A model generated the notes under the pieces. The model made no database searches and was not told where the DNA came from. It was given only the letters and a program-made list of their open reading frames with translations. A stretch of 64,000 bases of DNA from Nostoc sp. 'Peltigera membranacea cyanobiont' 210A (lineage in GTDB: Bacteria > Cyanobacteriota > Cyanobacteriia > Cyanobacteriales > Nostocaceae). Position numbers and translations under genes: made by a program. Positions 37,170-46,173 of the stretch are shown here, piece by piece. The stretch covers positions 202,621-266,620 of the forward strand of contig NZ_NOLJ01000005.1 of the NCBI RefSeq assembly GCF_002246015.1, read 5' to 3'. Numbering within the stretch: position 1 is the first letter of the stretch; every line of letters begins with the position of its first letter.

Positions 37170-37385
37170 ATGGCCTCAATTTCCAGGTTAGATCAAGTTC
37201 TAGAAAGTATCGAAAACTTATCAGTAGATGAACAAGAAACATTAATTGATCTGATAAGTCATCGGTTGGCAGAACGGCGGCGTTCTGAAATTGCTGCTAA
37301 TATCGCTCAAGCACAAGTAGAATACCAGACGGGTAAAGTGTTCCGTGGAACTGTTACTCAAATAATGGATGAGTTACGCAAGTGA
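37170..37385 (+). CDS. antitoxin, addiction-module component type
   Basis: 71 residues: RLDQVLESIENLSVDEQETL followed by IDLISHRLAERRRSEIAANI and AQAQVEYQTGKVFRGTVTQI near the C-terminus. This is the small antitoxin seen with YafQ/RelE-like toxins in cyanobacteria. Its stop overlaps the toxin start by 4 bp, so translation is coupled. Confidence 0.8.
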   Translation: MASISRLDQVLESIENLSVDEQETLIDLISHRLAERRRSEIAANIAQAQVEYQTGKVFRGTVTQIMDELRK

Positions 37386-37645
37386 GAACTGTAGTTCTGG
37401 CATCATCGTTTAAACGAGCATTTAATCGATTGGTACGACGACAGCCAGAATTACAAGAGCGGATTGCAGAGCGGTTAGCACTACTAACTGCCGATCCATT
37501 TGATCCATTGTTGCAGACTCATAAACTTAAAGGCAAACTGTCTGGAGCTTGGGCGTCTTCAGTGGACTATGATTGTCGCATTGTCTTTAACTTCGTGCAA
37601 AATATAGAATCTGGGGAAGAAGAAATTTTGCTAATTGATAAGTAA
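37382..37645 (+). CDS. RelE/YafQ-type mRNA interferase toxin, probably truncated
   Basis: 87 residues, with the core SSFKRAFNRLVRRQPELQER and TADPFDPLLQTHKLKGKLSG, then SVDYDCRIVFNFVQ. Family members usually end with a conserved ILLIDIGTHDEVY; here the frame ends LLIDK at a stop that lies next to a dispersed repeat starting at 37668. The lost C-terminal residues include the catalytic His/Tyr region, so it is likely inactive. Confidence 0.8.
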   Translation: MRTVVLASSFKRAFNRLVRRQPELQERIAERLALLTADPFDPLLQTHKLKGKLSGAWASSVDYDCRIVFNFVQNIESGEEEILLIDK

Positions 37646-37667
37646 GTAGACGTAATTAAATATAAAA

Positions 37668-37710
37668 GGTCATTGCGAGCGGAACGAAGTGAAGCGTGGC
37701 AATCTCAGTC
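37668..37710. repeat. dispersed repeat after the toxin gene
   Basis: GGTCATTGCGAGCGGAACGA followed by AGTGAAGCGTGGCAATCTCA, a frequently seen bacterial intergenic repeat. It sits at the truncated end of the toxin gene. Confidence 0.7.
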
Positions 37711-37734
37711 TTTGCGATCGCAAGCAATCTCACT

Positions 37735-39177
37735 TTAGCGGCAATTGTCGCAATGTCCGCAACGCAAGTTAGCTGCTTCTTTGTCAAAACCAAAGGCATT
37801 TAACAAAAATTGCCAACGACACTGCTTTGTAGTCAGATATTGATGCATTTGTTTAGCAGCGTGTAATTGTGTCGGTGGCTGATTTCCGGCTTTTTGCCCA
37901 ATGGTGTAATGGAAAGGATCAAGCCAGTTTAACTGACCACTGCTGTGGAGTAAAGCTAGAGCCGTAGCACCTTCAGGAAATTGTCGAGTTACTGCGTTCA
38001 CTTCTCCCTGTTTTGGTAATTTTTTCACAAGTTGCTGCGCTATTTGTTGTTGCGATCGCATTTGTTCTTGAAAAAACTCCTGTCTTTGCTTATCCCCTGA
38101 ATCTAACCACCCCGTAGGTTCACTTACCAATGTCAACGCTTCGGCTGGTTTCCCATCCCTCCCAGCGCGGCCAATTTCTTGCACATATTCAGATAGCAGA
38201 TGTGGTGCGTGAAAATGTGCTACCCAGCGCACATCACTTTTATTTATCCCCATACCAAACGCACAGGTACAAACCACAAATGGTATTTTGCCACTTAACC
38301 AGCTTGCTTCCACTGCACGGCGTTCTGTTGCACCCAATCCCGCATGATAACTAGCTGTAGCATAACCCATCTCTGCTAACCATTCAGCTAAATCTTCGCT
38401 ATCTCTCCGAGTGCGAACATAAACTAATCCCGATTGTTGCGGTCTATTTTGAATAAACTTTAATAATTGTTGTTTCCTACCCCGTGGTGTCCAAGCGATG
38501 CGAACGCTGGGATGCAAATTCGGACGGTAAGGATTCAAGCGGAAAATCTCTGGTTGCTGTAATTGTAAAACTGTTTGAATAATTTTTTGGGCTGAGGGGT
38601 CAGCAGTAGCAGTAAAAGCGGCGATACTAATTTTTGTTCCTGGTGGTTTTGATTTGAGCAACGCCGGACGCACCGCCCCTAATCTGCGATAAGCTGGGCG
38701 AAAAGTATCACCCCACTGCACTAAACAATGAGCTTCATCTAAAATCAAACCATTAATTTTTAATTGCGGGTGACATAATCTTTCCCACACTGGGACACTG
38801 AGCAAAGTTTCGGGCGATAAATAAAGTAATCTTAGCTGTTGGCGTTCTAAAGCTTGCAGCGTTGCACGGCGTTGAAATGAAGATAATTCACTATGTAAAA
38901 GTGCTGCTTTTTGCTTGCTTTGTAGTAGTTCCTGAACTTGGTTTTCCATCAACGCCACCAAGGGCGAAACTACCAAGGTTAATCCTGTTTGTAGCAGTGC
39001 GGGAAGTTGAAAACAAATCGACTTCCCGCCACCTGTAGGCATAATAATCAGCGCATCTTTCTGTGACAATAAACTGCTGACAATTTCTCCCTGTGGTGGG
39101 CGGAAATCTTCATAACCCCAGATTTTTTTAAAAGCAGCGAGGACTTCTTGCCAAGATTTTGTTGTAGGCTGATTCAT
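37735..39177 (-). CDS. RecQ-like ATP-dependent DNA helicase, short form
   Basis: 480 residues. Helicase motifs: IMPTGGGKSICFQLPALLQT (I), LILDEAHCLVQWGDTFRPAY (II with DEAH), AFTATADPSAQKI (III), VVCTCAFGMGINKSDVRWVA (V) and EIGRAGRDGKPAEAL (VI). A Cys cluster near the end (CRWQFLLNAFGFDKEAANLR, then CGHCDNCR) is the zinc-binding subdomain. The winged helix and HRDC domain of full RecQ are missing. It unwinds DNA 3'-5'. It converges on the toxin gene. Confidence 0.92.
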   Translation of the reverse strand: MNQPTTKSWQEVLAAFKKIWGYEDFRPPQGEIVSSLLSQKDALIIMPTGGGKSICFQLPALLQTGLTLVVSPLVALMENQVQELLQSKQKAALLHSELSSFQRRATLQALERQQLRLLYLSPETLLSVPVWERLCHPQLKINGLILDEAHCLVQWGDTFRPAYRRLGAVRPALLKSKPPGTKISIAAFTATADPSAQKIIQTVLQLQQPEIFRLNPYRPNLHPSVRIAWTPRGRKQQLLKFIQNRPQQSGLVYVRTRRDSEDLAEWLAEMGYATASYHAGLGATERRAVEASWLSGKIPFVVCTCAFGMGINKSDVRWVAHFHAPHLLSEYVQEIGRAGRDGKPAEALTLVSEPTGWLDSGDKQRQEFFQEQMRSQQQIAQQLVKKLPKQGEVNAVTRQFPEGATALALLHSSGQLNWLDPFHYTIGQKAGNQPPTQLHAAKQMHQYLTTKQCRWQFLLNAFGFDKEAANLRCGHCDNCR

Positions 39178-39306
39178 AATCAGTAACTATATTGCACCCA
39201 TATCCTTGAATGCTGAATATAGCCTCTGTTATCCAGCTAATGGTTCAGTAATTTCATCATTTTAACTGAACTGTATTGAGGTAGAAAGCGGGTTCCTCCT
39301 TATATA

Positions 39307-40050
39307 TTAAATTTCTACTGATAATCCTGGATTAAAGCAATTATTTGGCTCATCTGGATAACCACGCGGATTACAAATAACGCGAGTCAAACCGATTTGA
39401 TAATCTAATTGATTGTGAATGTGGCCATGAATCCATAATAATGCTCCAGACTCCTCAACTAAAGTATCAAGATTTGAAGCATAAGCAGCACTTAAAATAT
39501 CTTCTTTATATTGAAAAGGTATAGACTTTACACTAGGAGCGTGATGACTGATAATTATAGTTTTACCAGACAAGCCAGATAATGTATTTTTTAACCAATT
39601 AACTGATTTTTTACAAATTAGCGCTGTGTCAATAGTTCTTAACTTTGAGTATTGAGGACTTAATCTAATTTTCTTGTAATCGTTCATGACTTGACTAGCT
39701 TCTACACCTGCCATACGTGGCTCACCAAACAGTTTAAAATCAGTCCATAAGGTACAACCTAAAAAATTTATACCCTCAATAGTAACTAAATCATTCTCTA
39801 GAACATGAACATTAGTTCCTAATGAATAATCTTTCAGCTTCTCAACAAGCCTTGGATAAGCACTTCCATAGTATTCATGATTACCTAATACATATATCAC
39901 TGGTTTATTGGGAATGTTTTGAATTGCCCATTTAATTCCTCTTTCTCTTAAATCAATATCTCCAGCTAAGACAACAATATCAGTATTCATATCAGGAATA
40001 TTAAAGGGTTGAAATTCAAGATGCAAATCACTTAATATGTGAATTTTCAT
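39307..40050 (-). CDS. calcineurin-like metallophosphoesterase
   Basis: 247 residues. The five blocks are present in order: ILSDLHLEF, VVLAGDIDL, YVLGNHEYYG, IIISHHAPS and LLWIHGHIHNQ, which bind the two metals. Members cleave phosphomonoesters or cyclic phosphodiesters; no specificity is visible. It has no signal peptide. AT-rich, alone between recQ-like and a toxin-antitoxin pair. Confidence 0.9.
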   Translation of the reverse strand: MKIHILSDLHLEFQPFNIPDMNTDIVVLAGDIDLRERGIKWAIQNIPNKPVIYVLGNHEYYGSAYPRLVEKLKDYSLGTNVHVLENDLVTIEGINFLGCTLWTDFKLFGEPRMAGVEASQVMNDYKKIRLSPQYSKLRTIDTALICKKSVNWLKNTLSGLSGKTIIISHHAPSVKSIPFQYKEDILSAAYASNLDTLVEESGALLWIHGHIHNQLDYQIGLTRVICNPRGYPDEPNNCFNPGLSVEI

Positions 40051-40196
40051 GGTAATTCCATAATTGAAGCATTTTGAAATACTATATATACTTGGTTTAT
40101 ATATAGCTGTATCGTATTTGTATTGTACTAAGTTAGTTTTATGCCCCTGAATAGAGCGATAAGTACTAGACCAAAAACATAGTTACAGTTTAATTA

Positions 40197-40490
40197 TTAA
40201 TCTACGAACAAAGATTCTAAATCTCGATAACCACTGGCAACACGAGTAATACTAATTCCGTCTTCTCTTGGATAGTAAAATATAATGTAATCATCCACAA
40301 CAAAACCGCGCAGATTTGGTACAAGCCTTCCATAACTTTTTCCCATATTGGGGAAACTCGCTACTAATTTACATTTGGAGCGAATGTCATCAAAAAGCTT
40401 ACTAGCTGCTTTTGGGCTACTCCGAGCAATATATTCACAAATTTCATCTAAATCTCGAATTGCTACATCTGAAAATGAATAATTACTCAT
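40197..40490 (-). CDS. ParE-type toxin
   Basis: 97 residues. SFSDVAIRDLDEICEYIARS and NLRGFVVDDYIIFYYPREDG are typical of ParE/RelE toxins, whose C-terminal strand contacts gyrase or the ribosome. It overlaps the antitoxin gene by 4 bp. This is a type II toxin-antitoxin pair with normal size and order. Confidence 0.88.
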   Translation of the reverse strand: MSNYSFSDVAIRDLDEICEYIARSSPKAASKLFDDIRSKCKLVASFPNMGKSYGRLVPNLRGFVVDDYIIFYYPREDGISITRVASGYRDLESLFVD

Positions 40491-40744
40491 TCAGAGGACT
40501 CCTCAGCAATTAGACGAATTTTTTCTTGTAATCTGGCAAATACAACTTCGCCGTCAGTTACTTGTCCCTTAGCAATTTGTTCAGTTCCTACAGCAATTTT
40601 TTGCCGTAATTCTTCAAATCGCTGCTCTCTTTCTTGTAACAGTTTAAAGGCTTCATTGATGACATCATCTGCATTAGTAAATCTACCACTTGCAAGCTGT
40701 GCCTGAATAAATTGCTCTAGTTCTGGTTTAATTTGGATGTACAT
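40487..40744 (-). CDS. ParD-type antitoxin
   Basis: 85 residues: MYIQIKPELEQFIQAQLASG then RFTNADDVINEAFKLLQERE, a ribbon-helix-helix N-terminus and a long C-terminal helix that would wrap the toxin. ParD-like antitoxins repress their own promoter; the upstream AT-rich stretch 40745-40790 would be the operator. Confidence 0.88.
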   Translation of the reverse strand: MYIQIKPELEQFIQAQLASGRFTNADDVINEAFKLLQEREQRFEELRQKIAVGTEQIAKGQVTDGEVVFARLQEKIRLIAEESSE

Positions 40745-40827
40745 ATTTTTTAGTTTATAGAATTAATATTCTTATCTAGATTCTAACAACATTGCTACAT
40801 CAAAAGCAATTATTGATTGGTAACTAA

Positions 40828-41085
40828 CCATCCCATAAATGCCGTAAGCATTCAGGCGTAACAACCTTTACTGGCGATGACTACCGATGTGGTAAACCGC
40901 AATTGTATTTTGTAATTGCTACCCATAACCATCGATATTTACCTTCCTCGTACCAAGGTGTTTCGTCAAGGTGGTTGTTAGGCACAAAAGATGCTCATGG
41001 ACTTTATCGCTGTTATGGGTTTAAAAATTTGACAGAACCAGAGAAAATTATGATGCGTTTAAATCCTAATGCTAATCAAGCTTGA
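40828..41085 (+). pseudogene. fragment of an unknown gene with conserved look
   Basis: The open frame from a stop at 40825 reads KCRKHSGVTTFTGDDYRCGK, then PQLYFVIATHNHRYLPSSYQ and GLYRCYGFKNLTEPEK. The paired Cys and His residues look like a zinc-binding module, and the composition is protein-like. There is no good start; the first plausible one is TTG at 40903. It is probably the C-terminal remnant of a larger gene. The family is not recognised. Confidence 0.35.
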
Positions 41086-41104
41086 GCAAAGCGGGAGCAA
41101 ACCA

Positions 41105-41134
41105 GTGCGTAGGCGTAGCCCGTCGTAGACATCG
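41105..41134. repeat. dispersed repeat, intergenic copy
   Basis: GTGCGTAGGCGTAGCCCGTC followed by GTAGACATCG, the same family as in the methyltransferase and cytochrome genes. Confidence 0.85.
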
Positions 41135-41200
41135 CTAACCCACATTGACAGTTAGATTACAATCTTAGGTATAGTTTCTCTGACTGGAGTTGTTCATCGG

Positions 41201-42796
41201 GTGATTCAATCCGATTCAATGACAAAGCATACCAGACAAGTATTACTTAGTGCGCTCAAGGTAGTTGTCTTATGCCTGACACTGTTCCTACTATGCACAA
41301 GCAATAGTTGGGCGCAAATCACTACTGACAGCAAAATTGCTCCCCTGATTGAGAAGCTAATAGATAACGATGCCCACATCAGAAGCCTTGCAGCAGATGC
41401 ATTAGTTAATATCGGTTCCCCAGCAGTGCCGTCTCTGATTCAAGCTTTGAAAAATCAGGATATTAATCTTCGCTGGCACGCCGCTTCGGTTTTAGGAGAT
41501 TTGGGTGCAGAAGCAGCACCAGCCGTTTCTGCCTTAAGTGCCGCATTGCAGGATGAAGATGGACAAGTCCGCCTGTACGCCACCTTAGCTTTAGGAAATA
41601 TTGGTACAGCAGCCAAAGCAGCAGTTCCATCGTTGATGGCGGCGTTACAAGACAAGGAGCAATTCGTTCGCATTTATGTTCCTTCTGCACTCAGGAAAAT
41701 TGGTGTAGAAGCGAAAGTAGCTGTCCCAGTATTAACTGCTGCCTTAAAAGATAAGAACCCCACTGTACGTTACAATTCTGCCTACGCTCTGGGTGCAATG
41801 GGTACAGAAGCAGTATCGGCTGTCCCGAATTTAATTGCCCTGTTGAATGATAACCAGTTTTACGTGCGTTTAGGTGCTATCAAAGGTTTAGGAGGAATAG
41901 CAGCAGGCTTTCAGGACAAAGCAAATGCTTTACCTAGTTCAAAGTTGCAGAAAGTCATCTCAGACTTTGAGCAGGTATTGACAACTATCCAAGAACACAA
42001 AGATAAATTCACAGAGACGGACACTAGGCTGATACGTCGCCCTCTCAATGCCCTGAAAGCAGAAAAAGAAACTCGCCTCTTTGATAGAGTTCTAGAATGG
42101 CTATTTGGGCATAAATTACTCTTGGGAATTGCCGCTTACCTGATCTTATTACCTTCCGTGTGGTTAATTCTCTTGCGGATAGCCCCTTTATGGTTGTTGA
42201 AAATTAATAACGCCCTCAAACCCTATACAGATTTTTCTCTCCCATTTATCAGCGTCAATGTACCTCTGCGATATGTGCTATTTGTTGGCTGGTTTCATTA
42301 CCATCCCAGAGTATTAGATGCGTGGGTAACTAAATATATCAAAGCAGCCCGCGAACAATTTCCCAAAAAGGATACAGTTAGCAGTCGCGCCTGTTACATT
42401 CCCATTCCCGTTGTTCTGGATGGTACAACAGTTCCCCAACTGATGAATGAGAATTTGCGCTCAACTTTCGAGAAACAACGTAGCTGCCTAGTAATTGGTG
42501 GTGAAGGGGGTGTAGGTAAAACCAGTTTAGCGTGTCGAATCGCTGGATGGGCAATGGCTGAGACTGAAGACCAACAACTCTGCACACATTTGATGTTACC
42601 TGTGCTTTTAGAAGAAGAATTTCGGGTAACGGAAGGTAAGTCGCCGCTTTTAGAAGCTATCAGAGGACAGTTGCAAGCTTTAATTGATGGTTTACCCAAT
42701 GGCGAGGCGTTAAGAACCACCCGCGTGCAACCGATCGCTTTTAAATATTCAATTGCTCTATTAGTTAAGGATTTGGCAATTCCTTGTCTGCGGTAA
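41201..42796 (+). CDS. HEAT-repeat / NACHT-type STAND protein, 3' truncated and fused to antisense sequence
   Basis: 531 residues. N-terminal signal or anchor (about 14-38), then HEAT/PBS-type repeats (about 45-235; e.g. VAVPVLTAALKDKNPTVRYN) and a second membrane segment (about 300-330). A Walker A GGEGGVGKTS begins the NACHT NTPase. The NTPase breaks off at GQLQALIDG (around 42688), and the rest of the frame (LPNGEALRTTRVQPIAF...) is antisense of the GNAT gene. A normal NACHT domain needs about 150 more residues, so the ATPase is almost certainly dead. The function of such HEAT-NACHT proteins is unknown; a sensor or defence role is possible. Confidence 0.8.
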   Translation: MIQSDSMTKHTRQVLLSALKVVVLCLTLFLLCTSNSWAQITTDSKIAPLIEKLIDNDAHIRSLAADALVNIGSPAVPSLIQALKNQDINLRWHAASVLGDLGAEAAPAVSALSAALQDEDGQVRLYATLALGNIGTAAKAAVPSLMAALQDKEQFVRIYVPSALRKIGVEAKVAVPVLTAALKDKNPTVRYNSAYALGAMGTEAVSAVPNLIALLNDNQFYVRLGAIKGLGGIAAGFQDKANALPSSKLQKVISDFEQVLTTIQEHKDKFTETDTRLIRRPLNALKAEKETRLFDRVLEWLFGHKLLLGIAAYLILLPSVWLILLRIAPLWLLKINNALKPYTDFSLPFISVNVPLRYVLFVGWFHYHPRVLDAWVTKYIKAAREQFPKKDTVSSRACYIPIPVVLDGTTVPQLMNENLRSTFEKQRSCLVIGGEGGVGKTSLACRIAGWAMAETEDQQLCTHLMLPVLLEEEFRVTEGKSPLLEAIRGQLQALIDGLPNGEALRTTRVQPIAFKYSIALLVKDLAIPCLR

Positions 42797-43137
42797 GACT
42801 GTTCAACATAAACGCCCCAAATATATCCAAACTTGCGGTATTCATCTTTGAAAATATTCGGGTATAAGCCTGCAAACAGTTGACAACTTACAGAACCTAC
42901 AACTGTATTATCAATCTCTGCAACAAAAGCCTTGTAAAACAAATCTCGACGCGCTTCTTCTATAAATTGGAGGGTAATATTCTGCCACTCCAGAAGAATA
43001 TTACTCTCATCAACACCAATATCTAGCCACATTTGGTAAGAGTGTTTTGCAATCAGTGAATCTTCTTTGGTAGTAGCTTCTCTGATAATTATATGTTTTT
43101 CTGTCAGCATAATTTCCAACGATTTTTTGGAACTCAC
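42394..43137 (-). CDS. GNAT acetyltransferase, 3' end lost and replaced by antisense NACHT sequence
   Basis: The real GNAT part runs from GTG 43137 to about 42690 (some 150 residues). It has REATTKEDSLIAKH, VGSVSCQLFAG and the acetyl-CoA motif VYVEQSYRRQGIAKSL, ending TRVVLNASPLGKP. The usual last 25-30 residues are missing, and the following frame is antisense to the NACHT gene. The start is supported by GGAGGAG 6 nt upstream. That site lies in a hairpin. The last strand of the fold is missing, so activity is doubtful. leuA lies directly upstream. Confidence 0.8.
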   Translation of the reverse strand: MSSKKSLEIMLTEKHIIIREATTKEDSLIAKHSYQMWLDIGVDESNILLEWQNITLQFIEEARRDLFYKAFVAEIDNTVVGSVSCQLFAGLYPNIFKDEYRKFGYIWGVYVEQSYRRQGIAKSLTNRAIEYLKAIGCTRVVLNASPLGKPSIKACNCPLIASKSGDLPSVTRNSSSKSTGNIKCVQSCWSSVSAIAHPAIRHAKLVLPTPPSPPITRQLRCFSKVERKFSFISWGTVVPSRTTGMGM

Positions 43138-43141
43138 AAAT

Positions 43142-43169
43142 AACTCCTCCCCAAAGTTGGAGAGGAGTT
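43142..43169 (-). promoter_or_regulatory. hairpin covering the GNAT ribosome-binding site
   Basis: On the minus strand AACTCCTC and GAGGAGTT are perfect inverted copies with a 12-nt loop, so the GGAGGAG Shine-Dalgarno is in the stem. It follows leuA by 44 bp and lacks a T-run. Possible role: translation control of GNAT or stabilisation of the leuA 3' end. Confidence 0.5.
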
Positions 43170-43212
43170 TGTTAGCATCAGCTAAAAACTGGCAGTTTCA
43201 CAGATTCCGATC

Positions 43213-44817
43213 TTAGACTTTCTGTGCAGTTACTTCCTCTGGCTTTTGTTGAGTTTGCAAAGATGCATACAACCTATTCAACGCATTTACATAAGCTTGT
43301 GCGGATGCCACGATGATATCTGTGTTCGCTGCATGACCAGAAAACACTTTAGATTCATAACGTAAACGAATCGTCACTTCTCCAATGGCATCAATACCGC
43401 CTGTTACTGACTGCACAGAAAACTCAATCAACTGGTTGGGTACATTCACCACACGGTTGATGGCTTTGTAAACTGCATCCACTGGCCCAGTACCGATCGC
43501 AGCATCGGTTAATTCTTCGCCGTCTGGGGTACGCAGAGTAACTGTAGCAGTAGGACGGGCGTTGCTACCACAGGAAACTTGCACTAACTCTACCCGGAAC
43601 AAATCGGGTGCTTGTTGGATTTCATCGTTAACGATCGCTTCCAAATCCCAATCAGAAATTTCTTTCTTTTTATCTGCTACTTCTTTAAATCTAACGAAGG
43701 CTTTATTTAACTCAGTATCCGACAGTTCAAAGCCCAATTCTTTCAACCGCGTGCGGAAAGCATTTCTACCTGAATGTTTGCCCAAAACTATTTGATTGTC
43801 AGTTAAGCCAATCAATTGGGCATCCATAATTTCGTAAGTGAGTTTGTTTTTCAGGACGCCATCTTGGTGAATCCCAGACTCATGGGCAAAGGCATTCGCC
43901 CCCACGATCGCTTTATTTGGTTGTACTAACATTCCCGTCAAATTAGAAACTAAGCGTGAGGTTTTGTAAATTTGTCGGGTGTCGATATTTGTCAGGGATT
44001 CTTGAGAATCTGCTGGTCTGCCGAGATAAGGGTTAAAATATTGCCGCCGCACGTGCAACGCCATTACCAATTCTTCTAGTGATGCATTGCCAGCTCGTTC
44101 GCCAATGCCATTGATGGTACATTCTAGTTGCCGTGCGCCATTTTTCACGGCTTCTAAGAAGTTAGCAACTGCCAAGCCTAAATCATTGTGGCCGTGAACG
44201 GAAATAATCGCTTGGTCGATGTTGGGGACATTTTCGATAATGCCCTTAATCATTGCCCCAAATTCGCTAGGGGTTGTGTAACCTACAGTATCGGGAATGT
44301 TAACTGTTGTTGCACCAGCTGCGATCGCACGCTCTAAAACTTGGTACAGAAATTCTGGATCGGTACGAGCCGCATCCATCGGTGAAAATTCGACATCTGT
44401 CATGAAGGACTTGGCATAGGCTACCATTTCTTCGGCGATCGCTAATACTTCTGCCCGTGACTTTCGCAATTGATACTCTAAATGAATATCAGAAGTCGAA
44501 ATGAATGTGTGAATTCTGGCATTAACTGCTGGTTTTAATGCTTCCGCAGCCGCTTCAATGTCTGCTTTAATGGCTCTTGCCAAACTACAAACTACCGGGC
44601 CATTTTCTGTCCCGACAATTTGAGCAATCTTCTTGACTGCTTCAAAATCTCCGGGACTGGCAAAGGCAAAGCCTGCCTCAATTACATCTACACCTAGACG
44701 CGCTAATTGTTTGGCAATAACTAGCTTTTCGTCTATATTCAAAGTCGCTCCCGGACACTGCTCTCCATCTCGCAATGTTGTATCAAAAATAATGATTCGA
44801 TCTGTTTTGTTTGTCAT
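43213..44817 (-). CDS. leuA: 2-isopropylmalate synthase
   Basis: 534 residues. Catalytic domain: [20 protein letters not shown] with the metal Asp, then [20 protein letters not shown] with the HxH metal ligands, and [20 protein letters not shown]. The C-terminal regulatory domain (about 395-520) carries the leucine-binding region. It condenses acetyl-CoA and 2-oxoisovalerate, the first step of leucine synthesis, and is feedback-inhibited by leucine. The next gene on the strand is the truncated GNAT, with a hairpin between. Confidence 0.96.
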   Translation of the reverse strand: MTNKTDRIIIFDTTLRDGEQCPGATLNIDEKLVIAKQLARLGVDVIEAGFAFASPGDFEAVKKIAQIVGTENGPVVCSLARAIKADIEAAAEALKPAVNARIHTFISTSDIHLEYQLRKSRAEVLAIAEEMVAYAKSFMTDVEFSPMDAARTDPEFLYQVLERAIAAGATTVNIPDTVGYTTPSEFGAMIKGIIENVPNIDQAIISVHGHNDLGLAVANFLEAVKNGARQLECTINGIGERAGNASLEELVMALHVRRQYFNPYLGRPADSQESLTNIDTRQIYKTSRLVSNLTGMLVQPNKAIVGANAFAHESGIHQDGVLKNKLTYEIMDAQLIGLTDNQIVLGKHSGRNAFRTRLKELGFELSDTELNKAFVRFKEVADKKKEISDWDLEAIVNDEIQQAPDLFRVELVQVSCGSNARPTATVTLRTPDGEELTDAAIGTGPVDAVYKAINRVVNVPNQLIEFSVQSVTGGIDAIGEVTIRLRYESKVFSGHAANTDIIVASAQAYVNALNRLYASLQTQQKPEEVTAQKV

Positions 44818-44912
44818 TTGCCGTTTGGTGTTTAGTGTTTACTTGAGGCTTAATATATCTTCAACCCTAGTTTTTGTTTTACTCTTATTTTTGTAAATAA
44901 TTGTTAAAGCTA

Positions 44913-45434
44913 CTAACCTTCAGTTTTTTCTATTTGATCTCTGATATCATTTAAATCTATATATCTATCAGTAGCATTGCGTAGTTCTCTAGCAATCATT
45001 CCTTCCGTTGATACTACCGTAATATGTGTATTTTTTGAGCGTAATAGTTCGATTGCTCTTTCAAAATCTCCATCACCACTGAATAATACTACTCGGTCAT
45101 ACTGGTCTACTGTATTAAACATATCTACAACAATTTCAATATCTAAATTCGCTTTTTGCGAGTAACGACCTGACGTATCATCATAATATTCTTTCAGAAT
45201 CTTAGTTCGTACTGTATATCCTAGACTAATTAGAGCATCTCTGAAACCTCGCTGGTCTTGTGGATCTTTTAAGCCAGTGTACCAGAAGGCATTAATTAAT
45301 GTTGTTTCTGATTGCTCGTGTTTGAAGTATTCTAAGACTCGCCGCGGGTCAAAAAACCAGCCATTTTTTTGTTGAGCATAGAACATATTGTTTCCATCTA
45401 CAAAAATAGATAGACGATTCATTGGAGAACCCAT
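44913..45434 (-). CDS. NYN domain protein (LabA/DUF88 type)
   Basis: 173 residues. RLSIFVDGNNMFYAQQKN has the first Asp, LDIEIVVDMFNTVDQYD the middle one and VLFSGDGDFERAIELLRS the third, the acidic triad of a PIN-like NYN nuclease fold. In Synechococcus, LabA has this fold and acts in circadian gene-expression feedback; here only the fold is supported. The first Met at 45434 is followed by MNRLS at codon 5, which is the more usual start. Confidence 0.88.
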   Translation of the reverse strand: MGSPMNRLSIFVDGNNMFYAQQKNGWFFDPRRVLEYFKHEQSETTLINAFWYTGLKDPQDQRGFRDALISLGYTVRTKILKEYYDDTSGRYSQKANLDIEIVVDMFNTVDQYDRVVLFSGDGDFERAIELLRSKNTHITVVSTEGMIARELRNATDRYIDLNDIRDQIEKTEG

Positions 45435-46173
45435 ACAAATTTACACCTAATAATATATATGAATTTAGATGGAACAATAGATTATAGCAATTTTCAAATG
45501 CCTTGTTTGCTAATATCTATAACGTAGTTCTTTATCTATAGCTTTTATCCTACCTCTTTCAAGACATAAAAACGCCTGCAATATTGGAGTTGAGATCCTG
45601 GGTGTTAACCTGATTCACCTCCAGCACTGCAAGAGCCACTCGGCGATCAAAATCTACCCATAAAATTGACCCAGTAACAGCATTCATCGCTGCATAACAC
45701 TAAAGTTTACTCCTAAAGAGGTATAACATCTGCTTAAGGTAAGATATAAATGAATGCCTATCTTTCGGTAAAGCTGTCAGTATGAGAACACGCTTTCTGG
45801 AGATTACCAACATTGCACCAGAGACAGAAGACAGCCTTGGGACTGCTTCTGGTATAGCACCCAGTTAGTAACGTAGTTGTTGGTTAGGTAATGGTAAAAT
45901 CTTGCCACAACCAAATTCACAGGTAGAGTATATCCGGCTCCGATCTATGAGACAATCACTACTTGTAACTCATTCAACAGAAAAAGAATAAATTAAGTAG
46001 TGGTTGAGTAAAAATTTATTGGGGGCTGGCTCTGCCAATAAAAGTTTGTTGATGAATAGAAGATACTTTACAAATGTATAAGATTATCATTTAAGTCTTA
46101 TTTCAATGTGCTTACACTAAAACGCGGTCTGAATAAATAAAAGTGTTGGACTAAAATCAATCAGTAACACGAT
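45435..46173. other. long intergenic region, two doubtful small frames
   Basis: 739 bp between divergent genes. A 42-codon minus frame (45559-45687; MNAVTGSILWVDFDRRVALA...) has a coding look and a 28-codon plus frame (45782-45868; MRTRFLEITNIAPETEDSLG...) also ends cleanly, but neither has a recognised family. The remainder is AT-rich with the promoter of the CHASE2 kinase. No repeats or RNAs were seen. Confidence 0.4.
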
